A stretch of DNA of 52,719 bases from Bacteroidota bacterium (GCA_013286985.1 JABDEQ010000005.1:1-52719); one strand, 5' to 3'. Numbered from the stretch's first letter, positions 8,853 to 18,053 are shown. Notes: generated from the letters alone by a model not told the origin. Program-made: numbers and translations.

Positions 8853-9638
8853 ATGACGCTTCCTATATACCAGGCTGATGCCTTTACAAACGAGCTTTTC
8901 GGGGGTAATCCTGCGGCTATTTGTCCCTTGGACAAATGGCTCCCTGATGAAATAATGCAAAAAATAGCGATTGAAAATAATCTGGCCGAAACCGCTTTCT
9001 TTGTTAAAAATGAAAATGGCTACAAATTAAGATGGTTTACGCCCGAATATGAAATTGACTTGTGCGGCCACGCAACGCTTGCTTCGGCACATATTTTATT
9101 TACAGAATTGGGATACAGTGGCTCTGAAATTCATTTTGAAACCGTAAAGGCGGGGGTACTTACCGTTAAAAAAGACGGTGATAAATATACCATGGATTTC
9201 CCGTCAAGGCCGCCTATTCATATTGATGCGCCGGTGGGTTTAATAGAAGCATTAGGCGAAAAACAACCCATTGAAGTTTTAAGATCAAGAGACTATTTTC
9301 TGGTTTACGAATCGGCTGATGATATCAAAGATATAGCCCCCGATTTTTTTGCCTTATCAAAAATGGATACGGTTGGCGTAATAGTGACCGCTCCGGGCAA
9401 GAAAGTTGATTTTGTATCGAGATTTTTTGCTCCCGGCGCCGGTATTCCAGAAGATCCGGTAACGGGTTCGGCACATTGCAACCTGATACCTTACTGGGCC
9501 GAAAAATTAAATAAAACCAAACTGCATGCCTACCAGCTTTCAGAACGTAGAGGAGAACTTTGGTGCGAATTAAAAGGCGACAGAGTGTTAATGAGTGGCA
9601 AAGCTGTTACCTACTTAAAAGGAGAAATATTTTTTTAA
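8853..9638 (+). CDS. PhzF-family isomerase
   Basis: A 261-residue member of the PhzF/diaminopimelate-epimerase fold. In phenazine producers PhzF isomerises trans-2,3-dihydro-3-hydroxyanthranilic acid; most genome copies such as this one act on unknown substrates. Visible family marks are the N-terminal QADAFTNELFGGNPAAI, the catalytic Glu46 in NNLAETAFF, LRWFTPEYEIDLCGHATLA, and the second-half motif PEDPVTGSAHCNL. No phenazine genes are present, so phenazine synthesis is unlikely. The gene ends 4 bp before a repeat block shared with its convergent neighbour. Confidence 0.9.
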   Translation: MTLPIYQADAFTNELFGGNPAAICPLDKWLPDEIMQKIAIENNLAETAFFVKNENGYKLRWFTPEYEIDLCGHATLASAHILFTELGYSGSEIHFETVKAGVLTVKKDGDKYTMDFPSRPPIHIDAPVGLIEALGEKQPIEVLRSRDYFLVYESADDIKDIAPDFFALSKMDTVGVIVTAPGKKVDFVSRFFAPGAGIPEDPVTGSAHCNLIPYWAEKLNKTKLHAYQLSERRGELWCELKGDRVLMSGKAVTYLKGEIFF

Positions 9639-9642
9639 AAGA

Positions 9643-9832
9643 GAGCTGGAAAAGGAGCTTAAAGCGAAAAGCTGAAAGACCAAAGCTGGAAAAGGAGCTT
9701 AAAGCAGAAAGCTGAAAGACCAAAGCTGGAAAAGGAGCTTAAAGCGAAAAGCTGAAAGACCAAAGCCGGAAAAGGAGCTTTCTGCTTTGGTCTTTCAGCT
9801 TTCAGCTCGAAAAGCTTTCAGCTTTCTGCTTA
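9643..9832. repeat. 40-bp tandem repeats and inverted arm built of AAAGCTG-type heptamers (locus D)
   Basis: A 40-bp unit is repeated about three and a half times between 9643 and 9780. It contains GGAAAAGGAG, AAAGCGA, AAAGCTG and AAAGACC, and copies differ at only one or two positions. From 9781 to about 9831 the reverse-complement words GGTCTTT, CAGCTTT and CTGCTTA follow, making a large foldback. The right end includes the TAA stop of the convergent gene (9830-9832). It fills the gap between two convergent genes and shares its linker with locus A. Confidence 0.88.
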
Positions 9833-10468
9833 ATATCCTACCGTAAACCGCTCTCTGATGTGCTGTGGATTCATAATTTCGTCAATTATCGCCACGGCAA
9901 AATCTTCCATCGAAATAAAACTCCGGCCGTTTTCATCAACCAATAACTTATTGGTGCCTGTGCGGAAATTTCCGGTGCGTTCAAGCGGGGCAATTTCTGC
10001 GGCGGGACTAACATAAGTCCATTCAATTTCTTTTTCTTTCTGGTATATTTTCAGCGCTTCGCGGTGTGCCAGGGCGGCGGGTTTATATTGGGTCGGGAAA
10101 TCAGGTGTATCAACAAGTTGTAAGCCCGGTGAAACTTCAAGGCTTCCCGCGCCGCCCACTATTAATAAGCGCTTTACGTGCGCCTGTTTTAAACCGTTTA
10201 ACAATGGCGTTGCAAGCTCAGGAATAGATGATGGCGTGGCTCCATTTGTATAATTGTAGGCGCAAACTACGGCGTCATGGTCAAATGCTGCGGCTTCAAC
10301 ATCCTGGCTGTCAAATAAATCGCCTTTGGCCACTCGTAAATGTGATCTCTCATTGGTATAATCTTCCGGGTGCCGTACTACGGCGGTAACATTGTGTCCC
10401 CGGTTTAAGGCTTCTGTAACTACGCGGCTTCCTATACGGCCGCCGGCTCCAAATACTGCTATTTTCAT
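9830..10468 (-). CDS. NAD(P)-binding NmrA/YwnB-like protein
   Basis: A 212-residue atypical short-chain-dehydrogenase-like protein. The nucleotide-binding loop GAGGRIG is at residues 7-13, right after the first strand MKIAVF. An Arg follows the second strand (VVRHPED), typical of NADPH-binding members. KGDLFD near residue 49 is the usual adenine-side Asp motif. Members act as redox sensors or flavin/quinone reductases, or have no known substrate; nothing here decides. The stop codon lies inside the adjacent heptamer repeat. It faces away from smc, with a 211-bp gap holding no recognised promoter. Confidence 0.82.
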   Translation of the reverse strand: MKIAVFGAGGRIGSRVVTEALNRGHNVTAVVRHPEDYTNERSHLRVAKGDLFDSQDVEAAAFDHDAVVCAYNYTNGATPSSIPELATPLLNGLKQAHVKRLLIVGGAGSLEVSPGLQLVDTPDFPTQYKPAALAHREALKIYQKEKEIEWTYVSPAAEIAPLERTGNFRTGTNKLLVDENGRSFISMEDFAVAIIDEIMNPQHIRERFTVGY

Positions 10469-10679
10469 AATGTATAAATGCTATTAAGGCTATAATTGTT
10501 TCGGCAAAGAGATATTTGTAACCATAGGTTGAGATTACTTAGGAACGTAAAATTACCCATTTAAATTACGTTATGGCAAATGTTAACAGAAACCTTTAAT
10601 CGCATAAAAAAAACATAGAAAAATGATTTTTTTATGATTACTTTGAAGGTTCGAATTTTTTAGGAACAGTACATTATAA

Positions 10680-13600
10680 ATGCAGCTTACACGGTTAGAA
10701 ATCAAGGGTTTTAAAAGCTTTGGCGATAAAATTAACATTAACTTTAATGAGGGTGTTACCGCTATTGTGGGTCCCAACGGTTGTGGTAAATCAAATGTGG
10801 TCGATTCTATCCGCTGGGTATTGGGTGAGCAAAGTACCCGTACGCTACGTTCCGAAAAAATGGACAATGTGATATTTAACGGTACCAAAAGCCGTAAAGC
10901 TGCCAACCTTGCAGAGGTATCGCTCACTTTTGATAATACCAAAAATATTTTACCAACTGATTTTAAACAGGTAACCTTAACCCGTCGCTTATATCGCTCT
11001 GGCGAGAGCGAATACCGTTTAAATGATGTTCAATGCAGACTGAAAGATATTACAGATCTTTTTCTGGATACGGGTATAGGAGCCAATTCTTATTCCATTA
11101 TTGAGTTAAAGATGATTGACGAGATCATCACCAATAAAGAAGGATCGCGTCGCAATTTGTTTGAAGAGGCATCGGGTATATCAAAATATAAGATTCGTAA
11201 AAAGCAAACATTCAATAAGCTAAAGGATACTGAGGCTGATTTGGAAAGGGTAGAGGACCTGCTTTTTGAAATTGAGAAAAACCTAAAAACGCTTGAAAAT
11301 CAGGCTAAAAAAACAGAACGTTATTATAGGTTAAAGGAGCAGTATAAAGCGCTCAGCATAATGCTGGCTTCCTTCAGGATTACTACTTTCAGCGAATCAC
11401 TGATTAAGATAGAGGAGCAGGAACAGAAGCATAAGGTCGAAAAATCGGGTATCGTTACGCAGATTGATAGTCTTGAAGCAGTTTTGCAGCAGCACAGGTT
11501 GGATAGCATTACCAAGGAGAAAAATCTATCGACCCAACAAAAAGCGACCAATGAGTTTGTATCCAAAATACGGGCTTATGAAAGTGAAAAGAAGATCAAA
11601 AATGAACAGCTAAAGTTTCAACAGGATAAGGAATCCCGGTTAACAGAAGAGCTCGACCGTGATAAAACCCAGCTGAACCATGTACTGTACAACATCAAAC
11701 GCCTGTCGGAAGAGAAAGCGCAGGAGGATGAAAACTTTGAAACCGTAAAATCAAAAGTTGATGATTTAAAAGAAGCGGTTGATGAACTAAGGGAACAGCA
11801 ATCAGCAGCACGAAATGAGCTGAATGAGCTTACCGGTATTAATACCCGGCTACAGAACCAGGCTTATAAGGTTGAGAAAGACCTGGATATTTTGCAGATA
11901 CAGCAGCAGGCGCTTGAACAGGAAAGTCAGCGCAATATGGAGGATGCCACCAATAAGGAGGCCGAACTTTCGCATTTTAACGATGCTGTTTATGCCCTGC
12001 AGGAAAAAGTTGAACTGGCTGACACGGGCTTTCAGCAAATGGTTGACTTTGAGACTAAATTACAGGAAGATATAAAGGCCACCGAAACAGAATTGAATAC
12101 GGTACAGGAAGGTATTATCCGCGAAGGGCGTAAACTGGATGCCAAGCAAAACGAGTACAACTTAACCAAAAGTTTGGTTGATAATTTGGAAGGCTTTCCG
12201 GAATCTATACGCTTTTTGAAAAAGAATACAGAATGGTCAAAAAATGCACCGCTTTTTAGCGATGTTTTGTTTTGCCGGGAAGAATACCGGGTGGCTATTG
12301 AAAACTACCTGGAACCTTTGATGAATCACTACGTTGTCGACAGTTACGACGAAGCCATTAAAGCCATTAATTTACTGAGCAAATCGGCTCAGGGCCGAGC
12401 GCAATTCTTTGTGCTGAATAGTTATAAAGATCAGCCCACTGCTGGCAAAATAGATATTGAAGGCGCTATACCTGCTTTAAACGTAGTTGAGGTTGATAAG
12501 CGTTACCAGGCGTTGTGCAGCTATTTGCTTAACAATGTTTATTTGATTGATGACAATAGCGAACAGGCGCTTAATAATGCCGAATTAACAAACGGGCTGG
12601 TATTAATTGGTAAAAGCGGTAAGTTCAATAAGTCGAAATATACAATGGCCGGTGGTTCGGTCGGGTTGTTTGAAGGTAAGCGGATAGGCCGGGCCAAAAA
12701 CCTCGAAAATTTGTTGAAAGTGATCAAATTGATTGATGTAGAGGTAAATGATTTTAAAAACCGGTTCGAATCACTGCAAAATAAGCTTTCAGCATTAAAG
12801 GCTTCGGGCAAGGCTGCCGAAATAAAACAAAAACAACAGGAACTGAATCTGTTGAATACAGAGTTAATAACCGTAAAAACGCGGCAGGAACAATATCAAA
12901 CCTTTATTGAAAATAGTCTTAACCGTAAGGACGATATTGCCCGTAAAATTGAAAGTATAAAAGAAGAAAAACAATCGCTATTACCTCAGTTAGAGGATTT
13001 AAAAGAACAGAAACAAAATCAAAGCGATTTACTGGTTGAAAAGCAATTGTCGTTTAATGAACTGAATGAATACGTATCTGTCCAATCAAATGCCTATAAC
13101 CAGGAAAATATACGTTTCCATCAGCAGCAAAATAAAGTATCGGGCCTGATAAAGGATTTGGATTACCGGCAAACGCAACAGGAAAGCCTGGATAGCCGGA
13201 TAGCGCAAAATAGTTTGGAGCTTGAGAAGGTAAAAGTTGCCATACAAGAGAATTTGCAGCAGGCAGATAACTCTGATGATGACCTGCTGGAAATGTACGA
13301 ACAAAAAGATGCTTTAGAAAAAGCAACCCAACAGGCAGAGCAGGAATATTACGGATGGCGCGGAAAGATAACCGAAGCCGAGAATGAGGTTACCGCGTTG
13401 AGGCGTAAAAAAGACAATGCCGAAACTATTGAGAATGCGCTAAAAGACGAAAGAACCAACCTGAAATTAGAACTAAATGCTTTAAAAGAAAGACTATCGG
13501 TTGAATTTAATATTGATATTCAGGATTTGCCGGAAACTGAAATGGCTGAAGGTGAAAGCGAATATGAAATACGTGATAAAACCGAAAAACTAAAAAAACA

Positions 13601-14222
13601 GCTGGATGATTTCGGCGCCATTAACCCAATGGCCGTTGAGGCGTATAATGAGATGGAGGAGCGCTGCAACTTTATCAAAGCCCAAAAGAAAGATTTAAGT
13701 GATGCAAAAGCCTCATTATTGGCAACCATACAAGAAATTGACGACACCGCGCGTGAAAAGTTTATGACATCATTTACGCTGGTAAGAGAGAATTTCATCA
13801 AAGTATTCCGTTCGTTGTTTAATGAAGAAGATTCGTGCGATTTGATTTTGACTGATCCACAGCATCCGCTTGAATCGGATATTGATATTATTGCAAAGCC
13901 AAAGGGGAAACGCCCGCTGTCTATCAACCAACTTTCGGGTGGTGAGAAAACGTTGACAGCAACAGCTATTCTGTTTTCATTGTACCTGTTAAAGCCTGCG
14001 CCGTTTTGTATTTTTGATGAGGTTGATGCGCCGCTTGATGATACTAATATTGATAAATTCAATAACATCATCCGCGAGTTTTCAAAAGATTCGCAGTTTA
14101 TCATCATTTCGCACAACAAAAGAACCATTGCCAGCACCGATATTATTTATGGCGTAACCATGGTTGAACAAGGTATATCAAGAGTAGTACCGGTTGACCT
14201 GAGAGAACTGGCTGACCACTAA
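10680..14222 (+). CDS. smc: Chromosome segregation protein SMC
   Basis: Structural-maintenance-of-chromosomes ATPase, which as a dimer with ScpA/ScpB compacts and helps segregate the nucleoid. The 1180 residues give the full layout. The N-terminal ATPase half has Walker A GPNGCGKSN at 31-39. A long Glu/Gln/Lys-rich coiled coil follows (about 165-500). The hinge is at about 503-690 (EGFPESIRFL through GRAKNLENLL). A returning coiled coil runs to about 1000. The C-terminal half has the ABC signature LSGGEKT near 1085 and Walker B CIFDEVDAPLDD near 1110. Length is normal for the family. It is alone on this strand and ends at a bidirectional terminator. Confidence 0.96.
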   Translation: MQLTRLEIKGFKSFGDKININFNEGVTAIVGPNGCGKSNVVDSIRWVLGEQSTRTLRSEKMDNVIFNGTKSRKAANLAEVSLTFDNTKNILPTDFKQVTLTRRLYRSGESEYRLNDVQCRLKDITDLFLDTGIGANSYSIIELKMIDEIITNKEGSRRNLFEEASGISKYKIRKKQTFNKLKDTEADLERVEDLLFEIEKNLKTLENQAKKTERYYRLKEQYKALSIMLASFRITTFSESLIKIEEQEQKHKVEKSGIVTQIDSLEAVLQQHRLDSITKEKNLSTQQKATNEFVSKIRAYESEKKIKNEQLKFQQDKESRLTEELDRDKTQLNHVLYNIKRLSEEKAQEDENFETVKSKVDDLKEAVDELREQQSAARNELNELTGINTRLQNQAYKVEKDLDILQIQQQALEQESQRNMEDATNKEAELSHFNDAVYALQEKVELADTGFQQMVDFETKLQEDIKATETELNTVQEGIIREGRKLDAKQNEYNLTKSLVDNLEGFPESIRFLKKNTEWSKNAPLFSDVLFCREEYRVAIENYLEPLMNHYVVDSYDEAIKAINLLSKSAQGRAQFFVLNSYKDQPTAGKIDIEGAIPALNVVEVDKRYQALCSYLLNNVYLIDDNSEQALNNAELTNGLVLIGKSGKFNKSKYTMAGGSVGLFEGKRIGRAKNLENLLKVIKLIDVEVNDFKNRFESLQNKLSALKASGKAAEIKQKQQELNLLNTELITVKTRQEQYQTFIENSLNRKDDIARKIESIKEEKQSLLPQLEDLKEQKQNQSDLLVEKQLSFNELNEYVSVQSNAYNQENIRFHQQQNKVSGLIKDLDYRQTQQESLDSRIAQNSLELEKVKVAIQENLQQADNSDDDLLEMYEQKDALEKATQQAEQEYYGWRGKITEAENEVTALRRKKDNAETIENALKDERTNLKLELNALKERLSVEFNIDIQDLPETEMAEGESEYEIRDKTEKLKKQLDDFGAINPMAVEAYNEMEERCNFIKAQKKDLSDAKASLLATIQEIDDTAREKFMTSFTLVRENFIKVFRSLFNEEDSCDLILTDPQHPLESDIDIIAKPKGKRPLSINQLSGGEKTLTATAILFSLYLLKPAPFCIFDEVDAPLDDTNIDKFNNIIREFSKDSQFIIISHNKRTIASTDIIYGVTMVEQGISRVVPVDLRELADH

Positions 14223-14236
14223 GCCAGGTATATAAA

Positions 14237-14288
14237 AAAGAAAAGCCCGAAGTAAAACATTAAATGTCTTTGCTTCGGGCTTTTCTTT
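14237..14288. terminator. Bidirectional terminator between smc and the S41 protease gene
   Basis: AAAGAAAAGCCCGAAG (14237-14252) and CTTCGGGCTTTTCTTT (14273-14288) are exact reverse complements with a 20-nt loop. A/T runs flank the stem on both sides, so it can serve both convergent genes. Confidence 0.88.
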
Positions 14289-14300
14289 TAGTATTTACTT

Positions 14301-15872
14301 TTATTTTTTGATAGCCTTCAATTTTAAAGCACGCTGTTTAAATATCATTCCGTTAAATACAGGTTTTTTGCTATGAAAGTTGATCCTGTTACCGGTATTA
14401 AGTGCAAATGTTTTGGCTGCAGTTCTTGTGTTTCGAACAGCCAGATTGCTTGCAGTATAAGTTCCCGTGTTGATGTAAGTTAAAACATCGGCAAATAACC
14501 CCTCAGTTGGGTCGCCAAAGTTTTTGGTAAGATCATCGCTATCTTTTATTCCCGGATAGCCGCTTGCACCCGGTGTAAATCCGGCATAATAGCCGCCCTG
14601 TCCTGCTGAATTTTGTACATAAAATTCGGGTGTATACATAATATACTTGTTAATATCGATATCAAAAAAGCCTACTGGTTTGCCATAACTTGTTTCACCT
14701 ACAAATTCAACATCCATTTCGGGCCGTAAATTGTTTATGGTAAGCTCACTTGCCGAAGCAGTATTACCTGTTATTATAAAAAATACGCGGCTCACATTTA
14801 AGGTTCCGGCTTTGGCAAAATTAACTGCATTGGCAGCTACTGTATAACTTACTTGCCCATAGTTATAATCTTTGCCCGTAGTTGGATCGATGCGCCACTG
14901 ATTGGCCAGTAAAGGGTCTTTGCTGTTCACCAGATTATCGTTAAAATAGCTGTTATACATTAGCGAGCCTGTTTTGGAGGCAGGTACAATTAAATTATCC
15001 AAATGCTGGGCCGTTAAAACATAACCACCGCCATTATAACGCAAATCAACAACTAAATCGGTTACGCCCTGTGCTGCAAAATTGGTAAAAGCTGCATCAA
15101 GTACCGGGTCGGCAACGTCGTCAGATGTGAAACTGTTAAATTCTATATAACCAACTGTATGCCCGTTAGCCAGGTTCAATACAGTATCCTTCAGCACAGG
15201 GTTTACGTTGTAAATAGCTGTATTTAACGTTGTTGAAAACGTAGTGCTATCCGCCTTTTTCAACGTCATGGTAATTGAACTGCTGCTGAAGATAGAATTG
15301 CTGACAAAAGCAAGGTTAACACCTGTTCCTGTTCCGTACCCCTGGCCATCGTACGAGATATTGGTGCTGCCGTTTATGCTGGTGATTTTATCTCCCCGCT
15401 GAATACCTGCCAAACCGGCCGGAGAACCGGGATACACGTATTCAACCCGCAAATCATTTTCCAGGTTATATTGCACATCAAAACCGAAATCGCCTTTTAC
15501 GCCGTTTAGTGCGCTGGTTTCAGTACCATCATCAATGAATGAATATTTTGCATCACCAGGGTTGGGCGCGTAGTACTCGTAAGGAAGTCCCGTAGCCGGG
15601 TTAACGGCATATTGGGAAAGTGCATTAATTTCACTGGTTAATGCAGTTAAATCAACTGTATTTGAAAAAGTGCGTGGCGCAAAGTCCGAATAAGTGGGCA
15701 ACGCGGTATTCCACAAATAATCCTCGTTTGCATACAGGTAAATAGAATCCTTTATTTTATCCAGCGTTGTTCCGGGCGAATTTGGCCCTGTTACATTCGG
15801 GTTGTTTTTTTTGCAGGAAAAAATTGTGGTACTTACAAGCAATGCAATAACCAGGGGGTATAATTTTTTCAT
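14301..15872 (-). CDS. S41-family peptidase lipoprotein with PDZ domain
   Basis: A 523-residue carboxy-terminal-processing-type protease. The N-terminus MKKLYPLVIALLVSTTIFSC, followed by KK, is a lipoprotein signal with the lipid-accepting Cys at 20. A PDZ-like segment is at about 125-200 (VEYVYPGSPAGLAGIQRGDKITSING). The peptidase core follows: YIEFNSF, DLVVDLRYNGGG near 278, the nucleophile Ser in TASASELTINN near 374, and the catalytic Lys in SYGKPVG near 394. Both catalytic residues are present. It probably acts in the periplasm or at the outer membrane. Substrate unknown; many Bacteroidota carry several such lipoproteins. Confidence 0.9.
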   Translation of the reverse strand: MKKLYPLVIALLVSTTIFSCKKNNPNVTGPNSPGTTLDKIKDSIYLYANEDYLWNTALPTYSDFAPRTFSNTVDLTALTSEINALSQYAVNPATGLPYEYYAPNPGDAKYSFIDDGTETSALNGVKGDFGFDVQYNLENDLRVEYVYPGSPAGLAGIQRGDKITSINGSTNISYDGQGYGTGTGVNLAFVSNSIFSSSSITMTLKKADSTTFSTTLNTAIYNVNPVLKDTVLNLANGHTVGYIEFNSFTSDDVADPVLDAAFTNFAAQGVTDLVVDLRYNGGGYVLTAQHLDNLIVPASKTGSLMYNSYFNDNLVNSKDPLLANQWRIDPTTGKDYNYGQVSYTVAANAVNFAKAGTLNVSRVFFIITGNTASASELTINNLRPEMDVEFVGETSYGKPVGFFDIDINKYIMYTPEFYVQNSAGQGGYYAGFTPGASGYPGIKDSDDLTKNFGDPTEGLFADVLTYINTGTYTASNLAVRNTRTAAKTFALNTGNRINFHSKKPVFNGMIFKQRALKLKAIKK

Positions 15873-15922
15873 TTATAATATGTAGTTAATTCGTTTTATG
15901 TAAAAGTAAGTATCTTAAAAAT

Positions 15923-16531
15923 TTATAGAAAATCCGCCGCGTTTAAATAATCAATTCCGCAGGCATCGGCACATAGCCGGTCTGTTTCTGAATTTTCAAT
16001 CATCAAAACTTCCCGCCTTTGTAAATTATGCTGTTTTAAAAGCTCATCAATTACGTCGGGCTCGGGTTTTGAAAAAATTTCATCTGCAAAGTAGGCCGTT
16101 AAATATTTTTCAAGTCCGTGCCACTCTGTTTGTTTTATTTTGTTTAACTGCTGTCGCGGGTCGCCGTTGGTAACAATAAATATCTTTTTTCTGTCAACAA
16201 CAATGTCCTGTAAAAGCGTAAGCATATTTGCGTAAAGCAATAATTTTAACGGAAGTTTGGCCGTAATTAAAAGGTCTTCTAAGTTTTGCCTGTACTTCTC
16301 GTTAATATTCAGTTTCTCTTTTATGTAATCAAAAACCCCATCCTTTCCCTGCGTATTATACGCATTTACCATTAAATCAGTTGTTTCTTTGGCGTCAATT
16401 AGTTCGGTATACTCCAATAAACCGGCAAAAAGGTAATAAACCTGAAACAAATAGTCCTTTTCGGGATAAAGCACATTATCCAACTCAAACAAAAAGGCAT
16501 TTTTACGGCTGTCAATATCGCTGTATTTCAT
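15923..16531 (-). CDS. HAD-superfamily protein with altered catalytic motifs
   Basis: A 202-residue protein with the HAD (Cof/5'-nucleotidase-like) layout: motif I LFELDNVLYP at 14-23, a helical cap (about 25-105), motif II FIVTNGD at 118-124, motif III Lys155 in FSKPEPD, and motif IV LMIENSETD at 176-184. In normal members motif I is DxDN with the first Asp as nucleophile, and motif IV has GDS. Here the nucleophile position is Glu16 (codon GAG) and the motif IV GD is EN. Asp18, Thr121, Lys155 and Asp184 are kept. It may be an inactive or repurposed HAD protein. The reading frame is intact, so it is not a decayed gene. Confidence 0.82.
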   Translation of the reverse strand: MKYSDIDSRKNAFLFELDNVLYPEKDYLFQVYYLFAGLLEYTELIDAKETTDLMVNAYNTQGKDGVFDYIKEKLNINEKYRQNLEDLLITAKLPLKLLLYANMLTLLQDIVVDRKKIFIVTNGDPRQQLNKIKQTEWHGLEKYLTAYFADEIFSKPEPDVIDELLKQHNLQRREVLMIENSETDRLCADACGIDYLNAADFL

Positions 16532-16628
16532 TAATATAAATTACTGCTTCAAAGATCATAATTTGCATGTTAAATTCTGTTATTTTTACTCACACTGATG
16601 ATAAGCGATAGCTTAATAAACCAACCTG

Positions 16629-17288
16629 ATGAATTCGATTGCTAAAAAACTACAGATTAAGCCCGGCCAAAGTTGGTTGTTTTATGGTGCGCCTGATAAT
16701 TATCTTCAACTTATTGAGCCTCTTTCCGAAGGGACTACGGCTGCTTTTAACTCCATGGGTAGTTTTAATGGCATACAGCTATTTGTGTTAAATAACGCGG
16801 AGTTGATTGAAGGATTAAAGGTAATTACACCATTATTGAAAGCTGAAACGGTGTTTTGGGTTACTTATCCTAAAAAAAGTTCGGGTATAAAATCAGATTT
16901 GGAAATGATGGGCAGTTGGGATGAACCTGCTAAATATGGATTGCATGTTGTCACCGCTGCATCAATAAATGAAACGTGGACTGCCTTACGTTTCAGGATG
17001 GACGGACAATCGAAACAATCAGAAACCCGTAATGAGGCTATTAAAACCAATGAGTATTCGGCTTATATTGATGTGGAAAAAAAGCTGATTACCTTGCCAC
17101 CAGAAATGGAAGAAGTATTGGGTAAATCATCAGCCGCGATGAGTTTTTACCAGTCTTTATCTTACAGTAACAGAAAGGAATATGTAGTGTGGATACTCTC
17201 CGCCAAGCAGGCTACCACAAAAGCTGACCGTTTGCAAAAACTGATTGAAAAGCTTATTGTGGGCAGGAAAAACCCTTCAGAAAAATAG
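16629..17288 (+). CDS. YdeI/OmpD-associated (OmdA)-type protein
   Basis: A 219-residue soluble protein. The C-terminal 65 or so residues (LPPEMEEVLGKSSAAMSFYQSLSYSNRKEYVVWILSAK in part) match the bacteriocin-protection/OmdA motif: a Leu-Pro start, FxxLSxSxRKEYVxWI, then K-ADR. The N-terminal half (about 1-120) resembles the DUF3052-like segment found fused to it (PGQSWLFYGAPDNY). No signal peptide or membrane helix. Role uncertain. It is transcribed away from the HAD-like gene, with 97 bp between them and no clear promoter. The family call rests on the C-terminal motif. Confidence 0.7.
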   Translation: MNSIAKKLQIKPGQSWLFYGAPDNYLQLIEPLSEGTTAAFNSMGSFNGIQLFVLNNAELIEGLKVITPLLKAETVFWVTYPKKSSGIKSDLEMMGSWDEPAKYGLHVVTAASINETWTALRFRMDGQSKQSETRNEAIKTNEYSAYIDVEKKLITLPPEMEEVLGKSSAAMSFYQSLSYSNRKEYVVWILSAKQATTKADRLQKLIEKLIVGRKNPSEK

Positions 17289-17382
17289 GAGAGTTGTTTA
17301 GATTTGAATTGTTTATTAGAATAAGGCATTTAAATGTCCCTGAATTTTAAACTATAGTAAGTATAAATGTGCTCGGTCAGGA

Positions 17383-17512
17383 GCAAAATATCGGTAGCAG
17401 CAAAAGGATAAAAAAATCACCGTGCCGTAGGTACGTAACCCTGGTTGCATACCTACGGCATGCTGATGAAACCTGATTTTAATTTTCTACCGATATTTTG
17501 CGCCGATGGCGC
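17383..17512. repeat. Nested-palindrome MITE/REP-like element
   Basis: Perfect 15-bp inverted repeats GCAAAATATCGGTAG (17383-17397) and CTACCGATATTTTGC (17487-17501) enclose 89 bp. Inside, TGCCGTAGGTA (17423-17433) and TACCTACGGCA (17450-17460) form another stem. Directly after the right arm, GCGCC (17500-17504) and GGCGC (17508-17512) form a tight hairpin. There is no ORF. The structure suggests a small dispersed non-coding repeat. The rest of the 17289-17608 gap shows nothing else I recognise. Confidence 0.65.
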
Positions 17513-17608
17513 ACGAGTGCAAAAAATCTTGTTCAAAAGTATGTGGTTGATAGTTTTGTCCATCTATTTAACCGCCTTATTCAATTGTTTATTTGTAGAT
17601 CAATAGAT

Positions 17609-18037
17609 ATGAAAGCAGAAGCATTAGTTGTTGAAAAAGAATATGAAGCACCTGTAGAAAAAGTTTGGCAGGCATTAACCGATAAAGTTAAAATGAGGGA
17701 GTGGTATTTTGATGTAGATGATTTTAAACCCGAGGTAGATTTTGAATTTCGCTTTAGCGGCCAAAACGAAGGCAGGGAATTTTTGCATATTTGCGTAGTT
17801 ACCGAAGCTATTGCGGCCAGGAAATTAACTCATAGCTGGCGATATGAAGGCTACCCGGGCGAATCATACGTGACCTTTGAGTTTATTGCTGAAGAACATA
17901 AGTCAAAACTGATACTAACGCACGAAGGTTTGGAGACTTTCCCGCAGGATAATCCGGATTTTTCCATAAAGAATTTCACTTTTGGGTGGAACCATATTTT
18001 AGGCATCGCCCTGCCTGAGTACCTGGATAAGAATTAA
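17609..18037 (+). CDS. SRPBCC/AHSA1-type START-like protein
   Basis: I choose the ATG at 17609 (142 residues, MKAEALVVEKEYEAPVEKVW). An earlier in-frame ATG at 17498 would add 37 basic residues encoded by the repeat element, which is unlikely. The sequence has the helix-grip signature of the AHSA1 family: EYEAPVEKVWQALTD, MREWYFD, FEFRF and YVTFEF, with a C-terminal amphipathic helix after FTFGWNHIL. Such proteins bind hydrophobic ligands or act in stress responses; no ligand can be inferred. The next gene starts 16 bp downstream, so the two are probably co-transcribed. Confidence 0.82.
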   Translation: MKAEALVVEKEYEAPVEKVWQALTDKVKMREWYFDVDDFKPEVDFEFRFSGQNEGREFLHICVVTEAIAARKLTHSWRYEGYPGESYVTFEFIAEEHKSKLILTHEGLETFPQDNPDFSIKNFTFGWNHILGIALPEYLDKN

Positions 18038-18053
18038 TGTTTATTTTTGCTGA

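Noticed and set aside
8853..9638. Phenazine biosynthesis locus
   Set aside because: Only a lone PhzF-family gene; no other phz genes are near.
9643..9780. CRISPR-like array at locus D (40-bp direct repeats)
   Set aside because: Units are contiguous with no unique spacers, no cas genes are near, and a complementary arm follows.
14301..15872. A tricorn-type or secreted chaperone call for the S41 protein
   Set aside because: The Ser/Lys dyad and PDZ order fit ordinary S41 C-terminal-processing peptidases.
17498..17608. N-terminal extension of the SRPBCC protein from ATG 17498
   Set aside because: The 37 extra residues are encoded by the palindromic element; the ATG at 17609 gives the normal family start.
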